From contig CAJUDT010000026.1 in assembly GCA_910585415.1 (NCBI GenBank), positions 1 through 25,400 of the forward strand: 25,400 nucleotides of DNA. Reading direction: 5' to 3'. Under the pieces are notes generated by a model, which had not been told where the DNA came from, searched no databases, and saw only the letters and a list, made by a program, of their open reading frames with translations. This stretch comes from an uncultured Flavonifractor sp. GTDB lineage: Bacteria; Bacillota; Clostridia; Oscillospirales; Oscillospiraceae. Made by a program: the position numbers and the translations under genes. Positions 5,564 to 14,575 of this stretch are shown here, in pieces (position 1 is the stretch's first letter; each line of letters begins with the position of its first letter).

Positions 5564-6844
5564 ATGAAAGGCAACTTAAAAGTGAAAGTTTTCTCCGCAT
5601 TGTTCTGCCTGTCTATGCTGGCAGGGTTCTGCACAGCCCACGGGGCTACCCTCCCCCAGACCGTCCATGCGGAGTACTGGGGTGGAGCGGTCATGGTTGA
5701 CGGTGAAACGGTCATGGTCACCGACTTCCGGGACGCCTCCGGGAAGGTGGTCCCCCGGTTCAGCTATGGCGGCACCGTGTACATCCCCTTGCCCACCGCA
5801 GGGGCGTGGCTGGGTAAGAACGCGGCATGGGACGCCTCCAGCCGCACGGTGTCACTTTCTGGTACAGATGGGGAACTGCCGGCGCTTGTACCGGATACAC
5901 CCGAGGAAGAGCTTGCATGGGAAAAGATGAAGGAAGAAGGCCTGGATGTCCAGTTGGACCCCGGTATCTCCATCACGATGGACGGCAAAACCCAAAAGCT
6001 GGTCAATGCTGCTGGTGTTACAGTTTATCCGGCCGTCTATCAGAACACGGTATATTTGCCCCTGCGGAGCATTGGGGCGCTTTTGGGGAAAGAAGTAGCC
6101 TATGACGCCCTTCCGAACAACGGCGGTTCCATGGTGTTCCTGCGGACTCCGCTATCTCCAGAAACCCAGGCGCAGTTGGAGAACTTTCTCACGGATGCCC
6201 TCCCAGCCAGCCATCGCTTGGCAGCACTCAGCAACCCCGAAGCGGACCAGGATGGCGCTGCCCGGCTGACGGAGATCGAAGCGCTTTTGGAAAAGATCAA
6301 CGGCCTGATTCCAGAGAACTGCTCCTTTGCCGGTGGACGCTTTGCCAATTTGAAGAAACAGACAGAGCTTTATCAAGATGAGCTTGCCGCCGGACTGGCG
6401 CGCATCAATGCCGGTGAAGCCTTTGAGGCGGTAGCACAGGAGAACGATGGCGCCCTTCTCAGCAGCGCGAATTTCGCGTGCCTGCACATTCCGCAGCTCA
6501 TTCAGGTTATTCAGGAGGGCATTACCCAGAAGCTGACCCCCGAAAAGCAGGCCCCGGTGACGCCGGAGGATGAGACGCTTCAGCATCTGGCGGAAATCTG
6601 GCTGGTGGATGGAGACTATCCGAGGAACAGCAGGGGAGAGACTTACGGCGCACTGGATCTGGAGAGGATGCTGGGCTATGCGCCGGATTTGATTGCTGCC
6701 GCAGCGACAAATGGGAAAGAAGGCTTTGTCCGGCAGGAGGATTTTATGGTGATGCCTGGGACGGTTGTAGAGATTGGTAAATCCTATATGATTCCTGTCT
6801 ACGATCTTGAGGGAAATGTGATTGGTGAGTTTGAGATGAGTTGA
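5564..6844 (+). CDS. secreted protein with two copper-amine-oxidase-N-like stalk domains
   Basis: 426 residues from ATG 5564, with AAAGGAGG 7 nt upstream. A signal peptide (VFSALFCLSMLAGFCTAHGA) is followed by two copies of a stalk-type domain: about 37-100 (GGTVYIPLPTAGAWLGKNAAWD) and about 127-195 (YQNTVYLPLRSIGALLGKEVAYD). The Y-N-T-VY-LPLR-IG--LG-EV-WD pattern is typical of copper amine oxidase N-terminal domains, which in clostridia act as non-catalytic surface modules. A helical region with repeated Leu/Glu (about 200-330) may form a helical bundle or coiled coil. The end carries NSRGETYGALDLE, a PDLIAA segment and GFVRQEDF, resembling a tail motif I have seen in other clostridial exported proteins. 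It is probably part of the sigma regulon by position only. Substrate unknown. Confidence 0.8.
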   Translation: MKGNLKVKVFSALFCLSMLAGFCTAHGATLPQTVHAEYWGGAVMVDGETVMVTDFRDASGKVVPRFSYGGTVYIPLPTAGAWLGKNAAWDASSRTVSLSGTDGELPALVPDTPEEELAWEKMKEEGLDVQLDPGISITMDGKTQKLVNAAGVTVYPAVYQNTVYLPLRSIGALLGKEVAYDALPNNGGSMVFLRTPLSPETQAQLENFLTDALPASHRLAALSNPEADQDGAARLTEIEALLEKINGLIPENCSFAGGRFANLKKQTELYQDELAAGLARINAGEAFEAVAQENDGALLSSANFACLHIPQLIQVIQEGITQKLTPEKQAPVTPEDETLQHLAEIWLVDGDYPRNSRGETYGALDLERMLGYAPDLIAAAATNGKEGFVRQEDFMVMPGTVVEIGKSYMIPVYDLEGNVIGEFEMS

Positions 6845-6896
6845 GTCGTATCGCCGCAAAAAAGCTGTGATTTTTAAAAAAACTTTTCGGAAATCT

Positions 6897-6926
6897 TAGT
6901 GTGAAAGCAATTCTTGGTATGTTAAC
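6897..6926 (+). promoter_or_regulatory. decayed relative of the ECF-type promoter
   Basis: The stretch TTTTCGGAAATC (6884-6895) is identical to 4296-4307, just upstream of the ECF-type promoter. After it the -35 and -10 positions read TAGTGTG and TGTTAAC with the same 16-nt spacing. These keep only part of the consensus, so activity is uncertain. It precedes the membrane-protein gene at 7068. Confidence 0.35.
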
Positions 6927-7067
6927 ATCCTAATAACACAACATCAGCCCGCGTTCTGCATGATGAAGGAGAGGGGTGGGGACCGTGGCCAGGTGAATTT
7001 CAGCCCTCGCGCTGGCAGGATGACGATGGTACGATTGCCGCTGAACGGAGCAGAAAGGGTGGGGATT

Positions 7068-7472
7068 ATGTCACAGCCTGAAAATGCAGGTAAAAAGGTG
7101 AACCTGCGCGGCGTCATTGACGACGCAGTATTTCTCGTTATTTTTTACATATGTATGAAGGTGCTTTTCAACTTCTTCCTGACAGCGAGGGGATTTCCTA
7201 TTGAATTTGTGTTGACCGTCATCAGCGCCGTTATTGGGCTCGCCGCCGCTTTTTTGTGTGCGAGATCGGGTGTCCGCCACAACGTGATTGTACTATTGGG
7301 GCTCTACGCCGTGCTTTTGTGCGTCGGGTGCTGTGTGGACTACCTTGCCATACATTCTGAAGAGTCAGGGATACTTCGATACCTTCCCCAGCTTCTATCC
7401 GTCTTATTTATGCTGCCGGGGGTCATCGTACTTGGAGCGGCGCGGATATGGATGGCGGTCCGCAGGACCTGA
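7068..7472 (+). CDS. small four-helix membrane protein, function unknown
   Basis: 134 residues from ATG 7068, which is preceded by AAAGGGTGGGG. The frame is open back to ATG 6960, giving 170 residues, but that start has no ribosome site and adds a low-complexity basic stretch. Four hydrophobic segments are visible: AVFLVIFYICMKVLFNFFL, EFVLTVISAVIGLAAAFLC, NVIVLLGLYAVLLCVGCCV and LLSVLFMLPGVIVLGAARIW, so nearly the whole protein is in the membrane. It follows the sigma/secreted cluster on the same strand, behind a degraded copy of the cluster promoter, and ends at a bidirectional terminator. I do not recognise the family. Confidence 0.7.
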   Translation: MSQPENAGKKVNLRGVIDDAVFLVIFYICMKVLFNFFLTARGFPIEFVLTVISAVIGLAAAFLCARSGVRHNVIVLLGLYAVLLCVGCCVDYLAIHSEESGILRYLPQLLSVLFMLPGVIVLGAARIWMAVRRT

Positions 7473-7489
7473 AACAGACCGCTTGTATA

Positions 7490-7528
7490 AAAACCCTGCG
7501 CTGGGACGCTTCCCCGGCGCAGGGTTTT
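7490..7528. terminator. bidirectional intrinsic terminator
   Basis: A perfect 12-bp stem, AAAACCCTGCGC / GCGCAGGGTTTT, with a 15-nt loop lies between convergent genes ending at 7472 (plus) and 7540 (minus). The A and T runs at the stem base serve both directions. Confidence 0.85.
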
Positions 7529-7539
7529 ACATGTAAAGG

Positions 7540-8511
7540 CTATTCCTCCGATGAGGTGGGCGCGGCCACGCCTGGAAGGGACTGGAGGGTGCTGGCCACG
7601 GCGGCGGCTTGATGGATATCCTGCTTGGCGGTGCGGGTAATTACGCCCCAGGAAATCCACAGCCCCAGGCCCAGGAAGAGGGCCGACTGGGCCAAATCGG
7701 CGGTGAGGTTGCCTCCGGTGAGCATGTCCATGTAATAGTACAGCGCGTCCCCTGGCGAGAGCATCCCGCCCAGCCGCTGGACAAAGATGACGTACACATA
7801 GAGGTACTGCATGATAAACAAATTGACCGCCGAGGACAGCAGGGCGCACACGAAGGCCCCTTTATTCATCTTGCCCTTAAAGAGCTTGTAGCCGTAGTAG
7901 GCGAAAATCGGAATGAGGGCGTAGAGAACGGCGATGACCCGCTCCAGAAACACCGCCGCCAGGATGTTGGGCAGGGTGCCCACCAGTCCCCCCAGCAGGG
8001 CTCCAATCAGGCCGGTGAGGTAATTGCCGGTGTTCTCCTTCTCCGCCTTTTCCAGGGTGCCCTGAACCGAGCTGGTGACGCAGGTCCGGTGGGTGGGAAC
8101 ATAGCTGTCATTCAGCAGGGCCATGCTGTCGCACCCGCCCCCCTTGCACAGGGGACAGACCACCGGCGGCTTGACTCCGGCCTCCGCCAGCCCCTGCACC
8201 ACCAAATCCATCACGGCGGTGAACCGCTCGGTAAAGCTGCCCAGCTTGGGCTTGTCCGGCACCACCACTACGGCCGAAAGCCCAAGAATGGCCGAACAGT
8301 TTTTATAGGCCTTTACCTCCCGGGCAATGGCCTTGGCGTGCTCCTTGTCCACCCGGCCGGAGAGGGCAAACTCCGCCTGAATGTTGCAGATACCATAAAC
8401 CTGTTCCCGTTTTACCTTGACCGGCCAGCCCTTCCAGGCCCCCAGGGCCAGATCGCCCCCAGCCCGCAGGCCAAAGCGCGCCATGAGCTCCTGAAATTCA
8501 TTTTGCTTCAA
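7540..8511 (-). CDS. membrane protein with a cysteine-rich zinc-ribbon-like motif, function unknown
   Basis: 323 residues. TTG 8511 is the start, since AAGGAG lies about 9 nt upstream and the nearby ATG (8516) runs into a stop. The N-terminal 110 residues are soluble and of mixed alpha/beta character (AILGLSAVVVVPDKPK). A CPLCKGGGCD motif (119-128) followed by THRTC (140-144) looks like a metal-binding ribbon. The rest holds about four hydrophobic segments (about 164-190, 191-210, 218-245, 275-292). A membrane protein with a cytoplasmic zinc ribbon is a common clostridial arrangement of unknown role. It is divergent from tatD and monocistronic, bounded by the terminator at 7490-7528. No catalytic motif seen. 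Confidence 0.75.
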   Translation of the reverse strand: MKQNEFQELMARFGLRAGGDLALGAWKGWPVKVKREQVYGICNIQAEFALSGRVDKEHAKAIAREVKAYKNCSAILGLSAVVVVPDKPKLGSFTERFTAVMDLVVQGLAEAGVKPPVVCPLCKGGGCDSMALLNDSYVPTHRTCVTSSVQGTLEKAEKENTGNYLTGLIGALLGGLVGTLPNILAAVFLERVIAVLYALIPIFAYYGYKLFKGKMNKGAFVCALLSSAVNLFIMQYLYVYVIFVQRLGGMLSPGDALYYYMDMLTGGNLTADLAQSALFLGLGLWISWGVITRTAKQDIHQAAAVASTLQSLPGVAAPTSSEE

Positions 8512-8543
8512 ACCATGTCACTCCTTGCATTTCAGATGGATTC

Positions 8544-8572
8544 ATTGTATCATATCTGAGGGCGGTTGAAAA
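8544..8572 (-). promoter_or_regulatory. promoter for the zinc-ribbon membrane protein gene
   Basis: On the minus strand TTTTCA and TACAAT are separated by 17 nt, with TATGA overlapping the spacer end. The -10 is about 33 nt before the TTG start. It lies in the 95-nt divergent gap shared with tatD. Confidence 0.5.
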
Positions 8573-8606
8573 GCTCCTATTTCCGAATATTTGGGAGGAA
8601 CCCCGT

Positions 8607-9371
8607 ATGCTGTTCGATACCCATGCCCACTATTACGACAAGGCCTTTGACCCCGACCGGGACGCCCTGCTCTCCGCGCTGCCGGAGCGGGGGGTGGAGC
8701 TGGTGGTCTGTCCCGGCTGCGATTTGGAATCCTCACGGGCCTCCGTGGCCCTGGCGGAGCGCTATGACTATCTCTATGCCGCCGCCGGGTACCACCCGGA
8801 AAATTTGAAGGGGGTGGCTCTGGCGGATTTGGACGCCCTTCTCCCCCTGCTGGCCCATGAGAAGGTCAAAGCCGTGGGGGAAATCGGCCTGGACTACTAC
8901 TGGGTCAAGACCCCCGAGGCGCGGGCCTTTTCCCGCGACATGTTTGACGCCCAGCTCTCCCTGGCGGAGGAGCTGGACCTGCCCGCCATCGTCCACGACC
9001 GGGACGCCCACAAGGACTGCCTGGACATGGTTCGGGCCCACCCCAAGGCCCGCGGGGTGTTCCACTGCTGTGCCGTCAGCCTGGAGGATGCCAAGGTCCT
9101 GCTGGACCGGGGGTGGATGCTCTCCTTCACGGGGAACATCACCTTCCACAATGCCAAGCGGGGCCCGGAGGTGGTCCGCTGGATGCCCCTGGACCGGCTG
9201 ATGCTGGAGACAGACGCCCCCTATATGGCCCCGGAGCCCCATCGGGGCCAGCGGTGCGATTCCACCCTGATTCCCTGCACCGCCGCCAAGGTGGCCCAGC
9301 TGAAGGGGAGTTCCACAGAGGAAATTTTGCGCATTACCCTGGAAAACGGGAGACGATTTTTCAATTTGTAA
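8607..9371 (+). CDS. TatD-family metal-dependent hydrolase / DNase
   Basis: 254 residues, the normal size for TatD. Metal-ligand motifs are intact: DTHAHYYD at 4-11, GEIGLDYY near 92-99, the IVHDRDAH histidine near 128, FHCC near 152, and ETDAPYMAP with the catalytic Asp near 203. TatD proteins are TIM-barrel metal-dependent 3'-5' exonucleases linked to DNA repair and turnover; some act on other phosphoester or tRNA-end substrates. ATG 8607 has GGGAGGAA 6 nt upstream. Sixteen nt separate it from a radical SAM gene, a partnership seen in many clostridia. Confidence 0.93.
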   Translation: MLFDTHAHYYDKAFDPDRDALLSALPERGVELVVCPGCDLESSRASVALAERYDYLYAAAGYHPENLKGVALADLDALLPLLAHEKVKAVGEIGLDYYWVKTPEARAFSRDMFDAQLSLAEELDLPAIVHDRDAHKDCLDMVRAHPKARGVFHCCAVSLEDAKVLLDRGWMLSFTGNITFHNAKRGPEVVRWMPLDRLMLETDAPYMAPEPHRGQRCDSTLIPCTAAKVAQLKGSSTEEILRITLENGRRFFNL

Positions 9372-9386
9372 GGAGGATACCCCGCT

Positions 9387-10004
9387 ATGATGACCATTTC
9401 CTACGAGTACGAGGACTGCCTGTATGTAAACCTGACCAACCGCTGTGACTGCGCCTGTGTGTTCTGCCTGCGGCACAACGGCCACAAGGGGTCCATCTAT
9501 GCCGACGACCTGTGGCTGGAGCACGAGCCCAGCCGGGAGGAAGCCCTGGAGAACCTTCTGAGCTGGGATTTTTCCAAATACCGGAATCTGGTGTTCTGCG
9601 GCTTCGGGGAGCCCATGTACCGTACGGACGATATTCTGTGGCTGGTGGACCAGCTCAAGGCCCAGGCGCCCCAGCTCCCCCCGGTCCGCATCAACACCAA
9701 CGGTCACGCCAACCTGATTCTGGGCCGGGATGTGACCCCGGAGCTCAAGGGGCGCATTGATATTCTGTCCATCTCCCTGAACGGCTCCACGGCGGAGGAA
9801 TACTGCGCCGTCACCCAGCCCCGCGCCGGGGAGGCCGCTTGGGACGCCATGCTGGATTTCACCCGGAGAGCCACGGCCTACGTGCCTACGGTGATGATGA
9901 CCATCGTCAACAAGGATAAGACCCCCGAGGAAATCCAGCGCTGCCGGAATATGGCCGAAGAGCTGGGAGCCGTCCTGCGGATTCGGGAATATATTCCAGA
10001 CTGA
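9387..10004 (+). CDS. TatD-linked radical SAM protein
   Basis: 205 residues. The radical SAM cluster motif CX3CX2C appears as NRCDCACVFC (Cys near residues 19, 23 and 26 bind the 4Fe-4S). It is followed by VFCGFGEPMYR (GGEP-like SAM-contact motif, here GFGEP) and RINTNGHANL. The short length means a partial TIM barrel with no extra cluster domain. This matches the small TatD-linked radical SAM family, whose reaction is unknown. A ribosome site (AAGGAGG) overlaps the tatD stop region. The first two codons are both ATG, so the start may be 9387 or 9390. The linkage suggests joint work on a nucleic-acid or nucleotide substrate, which is an inference. Confidence 0.88.
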   Translation: MMTISYEYEDCLYVNLTNRCDCACVFCLRHNGHKGSIYADDLWLEHEPSREEALENLLSWDFSKYRNLVFCGFGEPMYRTDDILWLVDQLKAQAPQLPPVRINTNGHANLILGRDVTPELKGRIDILSISLNGSTAEEYCAVTQPRAGEAAWDAMLDFTRRATAYVPTVMMTIVNKDKTPEEIQRCRNMAEELGAVLRIREYIPD

Positions 10005-10030
10005 TAAAATCCCTTCTCCCCCAAGGGGTG

Positions 10031-10046
10031 CAACCGCTGGTTGACA
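10031..10046 (+). promoter_or_regulatory. palindrome CAACC-GCT-GGTTG overlapping a TTGACA
   Basis: A 13-bp dyad (10031-10043) overlaps a perfect TTGACA at 10041-10046, upstream of the XRE-regulator gene. No -10 lies at normal spacing: the nearest candidates, TATTCT 10073 and TATGCT 10089, are 26 and 42 nt away. It may be an operator; the promoter itself is unresolved. Confidence 0.3.
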
Positions 10047-10118
10047 AAAAGAAGCCGCCGGTTGGTGGCCGGTATTCTCCCTGTCTGCTATGCTGAACGC
10101 AGAAAGGAGGGGGACCCT

Positions 10119-11318
10119 ATGACCCTTGGACAGCACATTCAGGCCCTGCGCAAGGAGGCGGGCTATTCTCAGGAGGCCCTAGGGGAGGCCCTGGGCGTGA
10201 CCCGCCAATCCATTTCCAAATGGGAGTCGGACCAGGCGATTCCAGAGGTGGACAAGCTGGTGACTCTGAGCCGCCTGTTTCAGGTGCCGGTGGGGGTCCT
10301 GCTCCAGGTGGAACAGCCTGTGGAGCCCCAGGACGCCAAGGAACATTTGGAGGAAGTGCCGCAGCAGCCCAAACGGGTTACTTGGCCCATGCTGCTGGTT
10401 CCGGTGTGGACGGCGGCGCTGGTATGGCTGATTCTGTTGCTGGTGGGTCTGTCCTCCCGCGTCAACTCCCTGGATGAGTCCCTTTCCGAGGTGAGGATGG
10501 AAATGGCGGCTCTGCAAGCCGAAGTGAATGAGGCCAAAGCCAGGGCCAGCGCGGAACTGTCGGCCTTTGTGGTGCTGGAGTCGGTGGATTATCCGGCGGG
10601 GGAGGCGGTCTTTTCCCTTACCGCCGCCCCTGAGACTGTGCGGGAGGGGATGAAGGTCTTTTTCTCGGCCGCCTCCGACGAGTTCCCCTGGGAGTATATC
10701 CAAGCCCGGGGCCAGCTGAATGCCAGCGGGCAATATACGGCAAAGCTCACGTGTCCATTGGCAAATGATATTACGTTCTCCGCGATTTTTGACAGCGGGG
10801 AGGCAAAAGAGGTACACATTCTTACGACATGGAGTGACTTGTTGGATGAGAGCTGTGCCCAGGTGAACTGTCAGCCCGGTTTGACAGAGGATGCTATCCA
10901 GAATGGTGTCCTCCGGTGGAATGGGCCGGTAAAAATAACACTGCACCCCGGTTCGGCGGACTTGCCTGAGGGGAAGGTCCTGGTGGAGACGGTTTCCCTG
11001 GAGCTCCGGGTTTATTGGAATGGCCAGTCGGTGTGGGGGCCTGTAGCGGTGGATTTGTCTCAGGTCTCTGAAGAAGGGGCGCTCCAGGTCCCTGTTTCTT
11101 TGGAGCTGGAGCTGAAGGAAGGAGATACCCTCCGGCTGGTGGCCTATCAGCGGGACAGCCTGGGCCGGGACTGGCTGGAGCGGACTGAGTACGTGGTCAG
11201 AGAGGAACAGGGGGAGCTTCTTCTAACGGTTTGGGACGTGATTTTCCCATATCGGGTGCCGCTGAGAGGGGATTGGGCGTCGCTCGACTCTGACGCCAGC
11301 CTTTGGAAAACAAACTAA
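10119..11318 (+). CDS. XRE-family HTH regulator fused to a membrane-anchored outer domain
   Basis: 399 residues from ATG 10119, with AAAGGAGGGG upstream. An HTH_3/XRE domain occupies about residues 4-60 (YSQEALGEALGVTRQSISKWES is the helix-turn-helix; I quote only its family pattern S-Q-E-x-L-A). A linker, one transmembrane helix (about 89-111) and a short coiled coil (about 112-145, heptads in LDESLSEVRMEMAALQAEV) follow. The outer domain of about 250 residues is rich in beta-strands (VVLESVDYPAGEAVFSL). The layout means a DNA-binding head in the cytoplasm and a probable sensor outside. XRE-TM proteins of this plan are common in clostridia; the ligand is unknown. The gene stands alone and ends at the terminator 11327-11361. 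Confidence 0.82.
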   Translation: MTLGQHIQALRKEAGYSQEALGEALGVTRQSISKWESDQAIPEVDKLVTLSRLFQVPVGVLLQVEQPVEPQDAKEHLEEVPQQPKRVTWPMLLVPVWTAALVWLILLLVGLSSRVNSLDESLSEVRMEMAALQAEVNEAKARASAELSAFVVLESVDYPAGEAVFSLTAAPETVREGMKVFFSAASDEFPWEYIQARGQLNASGQYTAKLTCPLANDITFSAIFDSGEAKEVHILTTWSDLLDESCAQVNCQPGLTEDAIQNGVLRWNGPVKITLHPGSADLPEGKVLVETVSLELRVYWNGQSVWGPVAVDLSQVSEEGALQVPVSLELELKEGDTLRLVAYQRDSLGRDWLERTEYVVREEQGELLLTVWDVIFPYRVPLRGDWASLDSDASLWKTN

Positions 11319-11326
11319 AGACCACA

Positions 11327-11361
11327 AAAACCGGCAGGGGAGCGATTCTCCTGCCGGTTTT
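11327..11361. terminator. bidirectional intrinsic terminator
   Basis: A perfect 12-bp stem AAAACCGGCAGG / CCTGCCGGTTTT with an 11-nt loop lies between the convergent XRE-regulator gene (plus) and etfA (minus), so it ends the butyrate operon as well. Confidence 0.85.
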
Positions 11362-11380
11362 GCTGCGGTATAACGGCCTC

Positions 11381-12487
11381 TTACTTGCTGGCCTTGAGGT
11401 TGCGGATGGCCTCGATGAGCATGGGGGTGACCTTGAAGAGGTCGCCGGCGATGCCGTAGGTGGCCACGTCGAAGATGGGAGCGGTGTCGTTCTTGTTCAC
11501 CGCGATGATGCACTCGGAGTCCTGCATACCAGCCAGGTGCTGGATAGCGCCGGACACGCCCAGAGCCACATAGATGCGGGGATGGACGGTCTTGCCGGTC
11601 TGGCCCACCTGATGGTCGGCGGTAATCCAGCCCGCGTCCACGCAGGCGCGGGAGGAACCCACAACGCCGCCCAGCACGCCAGCCAGCTCTTCGGCCAGCT
11701 TCAGGCCGGTCTCCACGTCCTTGCTGATGCCGCGGCCCACGGTGACGACCACGTCGGCGCCGATCAGGTCCACCAGCTGCTTGGCGGCCTTGACCACCTC
11801 GACGACTTCCACATTGATGTCGTCCTTGGACAGGCTGACATTGACGTTCTCAATGACAGTCTTATCCGCGCCAGCCTGATCGAAGGGCTGGGTCTGCATC
11901 ACGCCGGGACGCACGGTGGACATCTGGGGACGGAAGCGGGGGCAGATGATGGTGGCCATCAGGTGGCCGCCGAAGGCGGGACGGGTCATCTTCAGGTTGG
12001 TGTTCTCCTCGAACACGGTGTTATCCACGTCGATGGTGGAGGTGGTCTTGAGGAACTCCTTGTACTTGGCCACGTCCACGTCCAGGTGGGTACAGTCGGC
12101 GGTCAGGCCGGTGTGCAGCCGGGCGGCGCACCGGGGGCCCAGGTCACGGCCGATGTTGGTGGCCCCGATCAGGAAGATCTCGGGCTTCTTGTCCTCCACC
12201 AGCTCGCAGATGACCTTGGTGTAGGCGTCGGTGGTGTAGGTGCCCAGCAGCTCATGGTCGCAGTAGTACACCTTGTCCGCGCCGTAGCCGCCCAGGGACT
12301 TCAGGTATTCCTCCTTGACGCCGCTGCCCAGCACTACGCCGGCCAGCTCCACGCCCAGGTCGTTGGCCAGCTTCCGGCCCTCGCTCAGAAGCTGGTAGGA
12401 AGTGCTCATAATCACGCCTTCGCGCTGCTCACAGAATACCCATACGCCCTTGAAGGCGGCGGTGTCCTTGCTATTAAATTCAGCCAT
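11381..12487 (-). CDS. etfA: electron transfer flavoprotein alpha subunit, butyrate operon
   Basis: 368 residues, last gene of the operon. The C-terminal FAD-binding half is typical EtfA: VVTVGRGI near 245, SRACVDAGW, HQVGQTGKTVHP, ALGVSGAIQHLAGM and AVNKNDTAPIFDVATYGI. The N-terminal half carries the alpha/beta fold shared with EtfB. EtfAB with butyryl-CoA dehydrogenase couples crotonyl-CoA reduction by NADH to ferredoxin reduction (flavin-based electron bifurcation) in clostridia. There is no N-terminal ferredoxin domain. An AAGGAGAG ribosome site stands 6-7 nt before the ATG, and the gap from etfB is 19 nt. The gene is terminated at 11327-11361. Confidence 0.95.
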   Translation of the reverse strand: MAEFNSKDTAAFKGVWVFCEQREGVIMSTSYQLLSEGRKLANDLGVELAGVVLGSGVKEEYLKSLGGYGADKVYYCDHELLGTYTTDAYTKVICELVEDKKPEIFLIGATNIGRDLGPRCAARLHTGLTADCTHLDVDVAKYKEFLKTTSTIDVDNTVFEENTNLKMTRPAFGGHLMATIICPRFRPQMSTVRPGVMQTQPFDQAGADKTVIENVNVSLSKDDINVEVVEVVKAAKQLVDLIGADVVVTVGRGISKDVETGLKLAEELAGVLGGVVGSSRACVDAGWITADHQVGQTGKTVHPRIYVALGVSGAIQHLAGMQDSECIIAVNKNDTAPIFDVATYGIAGDLFKVTPMLIEAIRNLKASK

Positions 12488-12506
12488 TTCCTATCTCTCC
12501 TTCCTC

Positions 12507-13307
12507 TTAAATGATATGCTTGTCGTTCAGGATGCCGACCAGCTGGTCCACGGTGCCCTTGTCGGCGCCCTCCAGCATCATGCCGGCGCCCTTCACCGGG
12601 GGAGAGAAGGACTTGTACACATTGGTGGGAGAGCCCTTCAGGCCGATGGTGTCCACGTCGATGAGGGGATCGTCCTTCAGAGTCTCATAGTTGAACACGT
12701 TCAGGGGCTTGGCGTAGCACTCCATGATGCCGTCCACGCTCATGTAGCGGGCCTCGTTGAGCTCCTTCAGGCAGGTCAGCAGGCAGGGGGTGTTGACCTT
12801 GATGGTCATGTAGCCGTCCTCCAGCTGCCGCTGAACGGTGACCTTGCCGTTGTTGACCTCCACCTTCTCCACGTAGGAGACCTGGGGCACGCCCAGCTTC
12901 TCGGCGATCTGGGGACCCACCTGAGCGGTGTCGCCGTCAATGGCCTGACGGCCGCAGAAGATGATGTCGTCCTTGTCCACGCCCACCTTCTTGATGGCCG
13001 CGGCCAGAATCTGAGAGGTGGCGTAGGTATCGGAACCGCCGAACTCACGGGCGGAGACCAGCACGGCCTCGTCGGCGCCCCGGGCCAGCAGCTCGCGGAG
13101 CATCCCCTCGGCGGGCGGGGGGCCCATGGAGATCACGACCACCTTGCAGCCGGTGGCGTCCTTAATCCGCAGGGCGGCCTCAACAGCCGCCAGATCGTCA
13201 TGGTTGGTGATGGTGTCCATGGCCGCACGGTCCATGGTTCCGTCTTCCTTCACCGCCACCACGCCGGAGGTATCAGGTACCTGCTTGACACATACTATAC
13301 ATTTCAT
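12507..13307 (-). CDS. etfB: electron transfer flavoprotein beta subunit, butyrate operon
   Basis: 266 residues, the usual size. The sequence starts MKCIVCVKQVPDTSGVVAV and holds the EtfB signature region around CGRQAIDGDTAQVGPQIAE (about 120-138), plus VKVNTPCLLTCLKELNEARY-like residues in the nucleotide-binding part. In bifurcating EtfAB this subunit binds the flavin that receives a hydride from NADH. The start has AAGGAGG about 10 nt upstream, inside the bcd stop region, and 15 nt separate the genes, so bcd, etfB and etfA are probably translated in step. Confidence 0.95.
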   Translation of the reverse strand: MKCIVCVKQVPDTSGVVAVKEDGTMDRAAMDTITNHDDLAAVEAALRIKDATGCKVVVISMGPPPAEGMLRELLARGADEAVLVSAREFGGSDTYATSQILAAAIKKVGVDKDDIIFCGRQAIDGDTAQVGPQIAEKLGVPQVSYVEKVEVNNGKVTVQRQLEDGYMTIKVNTPCLLTCLKELNEARYMSVDGIMECYAKPLNVFNYETLKDDPLIDVDTIGLKGSPTNVYKSFSPPVKGAGMMLEGADKGTVDQLVGILNDKHII

Positions 13308-13322
13308 GTTGCGATTTCCTCC

Positions 13323-14477
<1,155 letters not shown>

Positions 14478-14517
14478 TTGTTGCCTTCCTCCTAGATATG
14501 TATTTCAGAAACAGGCA

Positions 14518-14547
14518 GGCGGGACGCTCGAAATCGGGCCTCCCGCC
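14518..14547 (-). other. intercistronic hairpin, hbd-bcd
   Basis: GGCGGGA / TCCCGCC form a 7-bp GC-rich stem with a 16-nt loop, 29 nt after hbd and 40 nt before bcd. On the transcript there is no T tract afterwards. A role in mRNA processing or partial termination is possible. Confidence 0.45.
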
Positions 14548-14575
14548 CGTCATGCTGTCCAACAGGGTAAAGGGC

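Noticed and set aside
10041..10094. TTGACA at 10041 as the -35 of the XRE-regulator promoter
   Set aside because: The possible -10 sequences are 26 and 42 nt away, outside normal spacing. I kept only the palindrome as a possible operator.
8733..10136. A long open frame on minus opposite tatD and the radical SAM gene
   Set aside because: Gly/His/Val-rich shadow of the plus genes, which have intact metal and cluster motifs.
11303..12514. A 403-codon plus frame opposite etfA
   Set aside because: Antisense shadow; overlaps a terminator and has no ribosome site.
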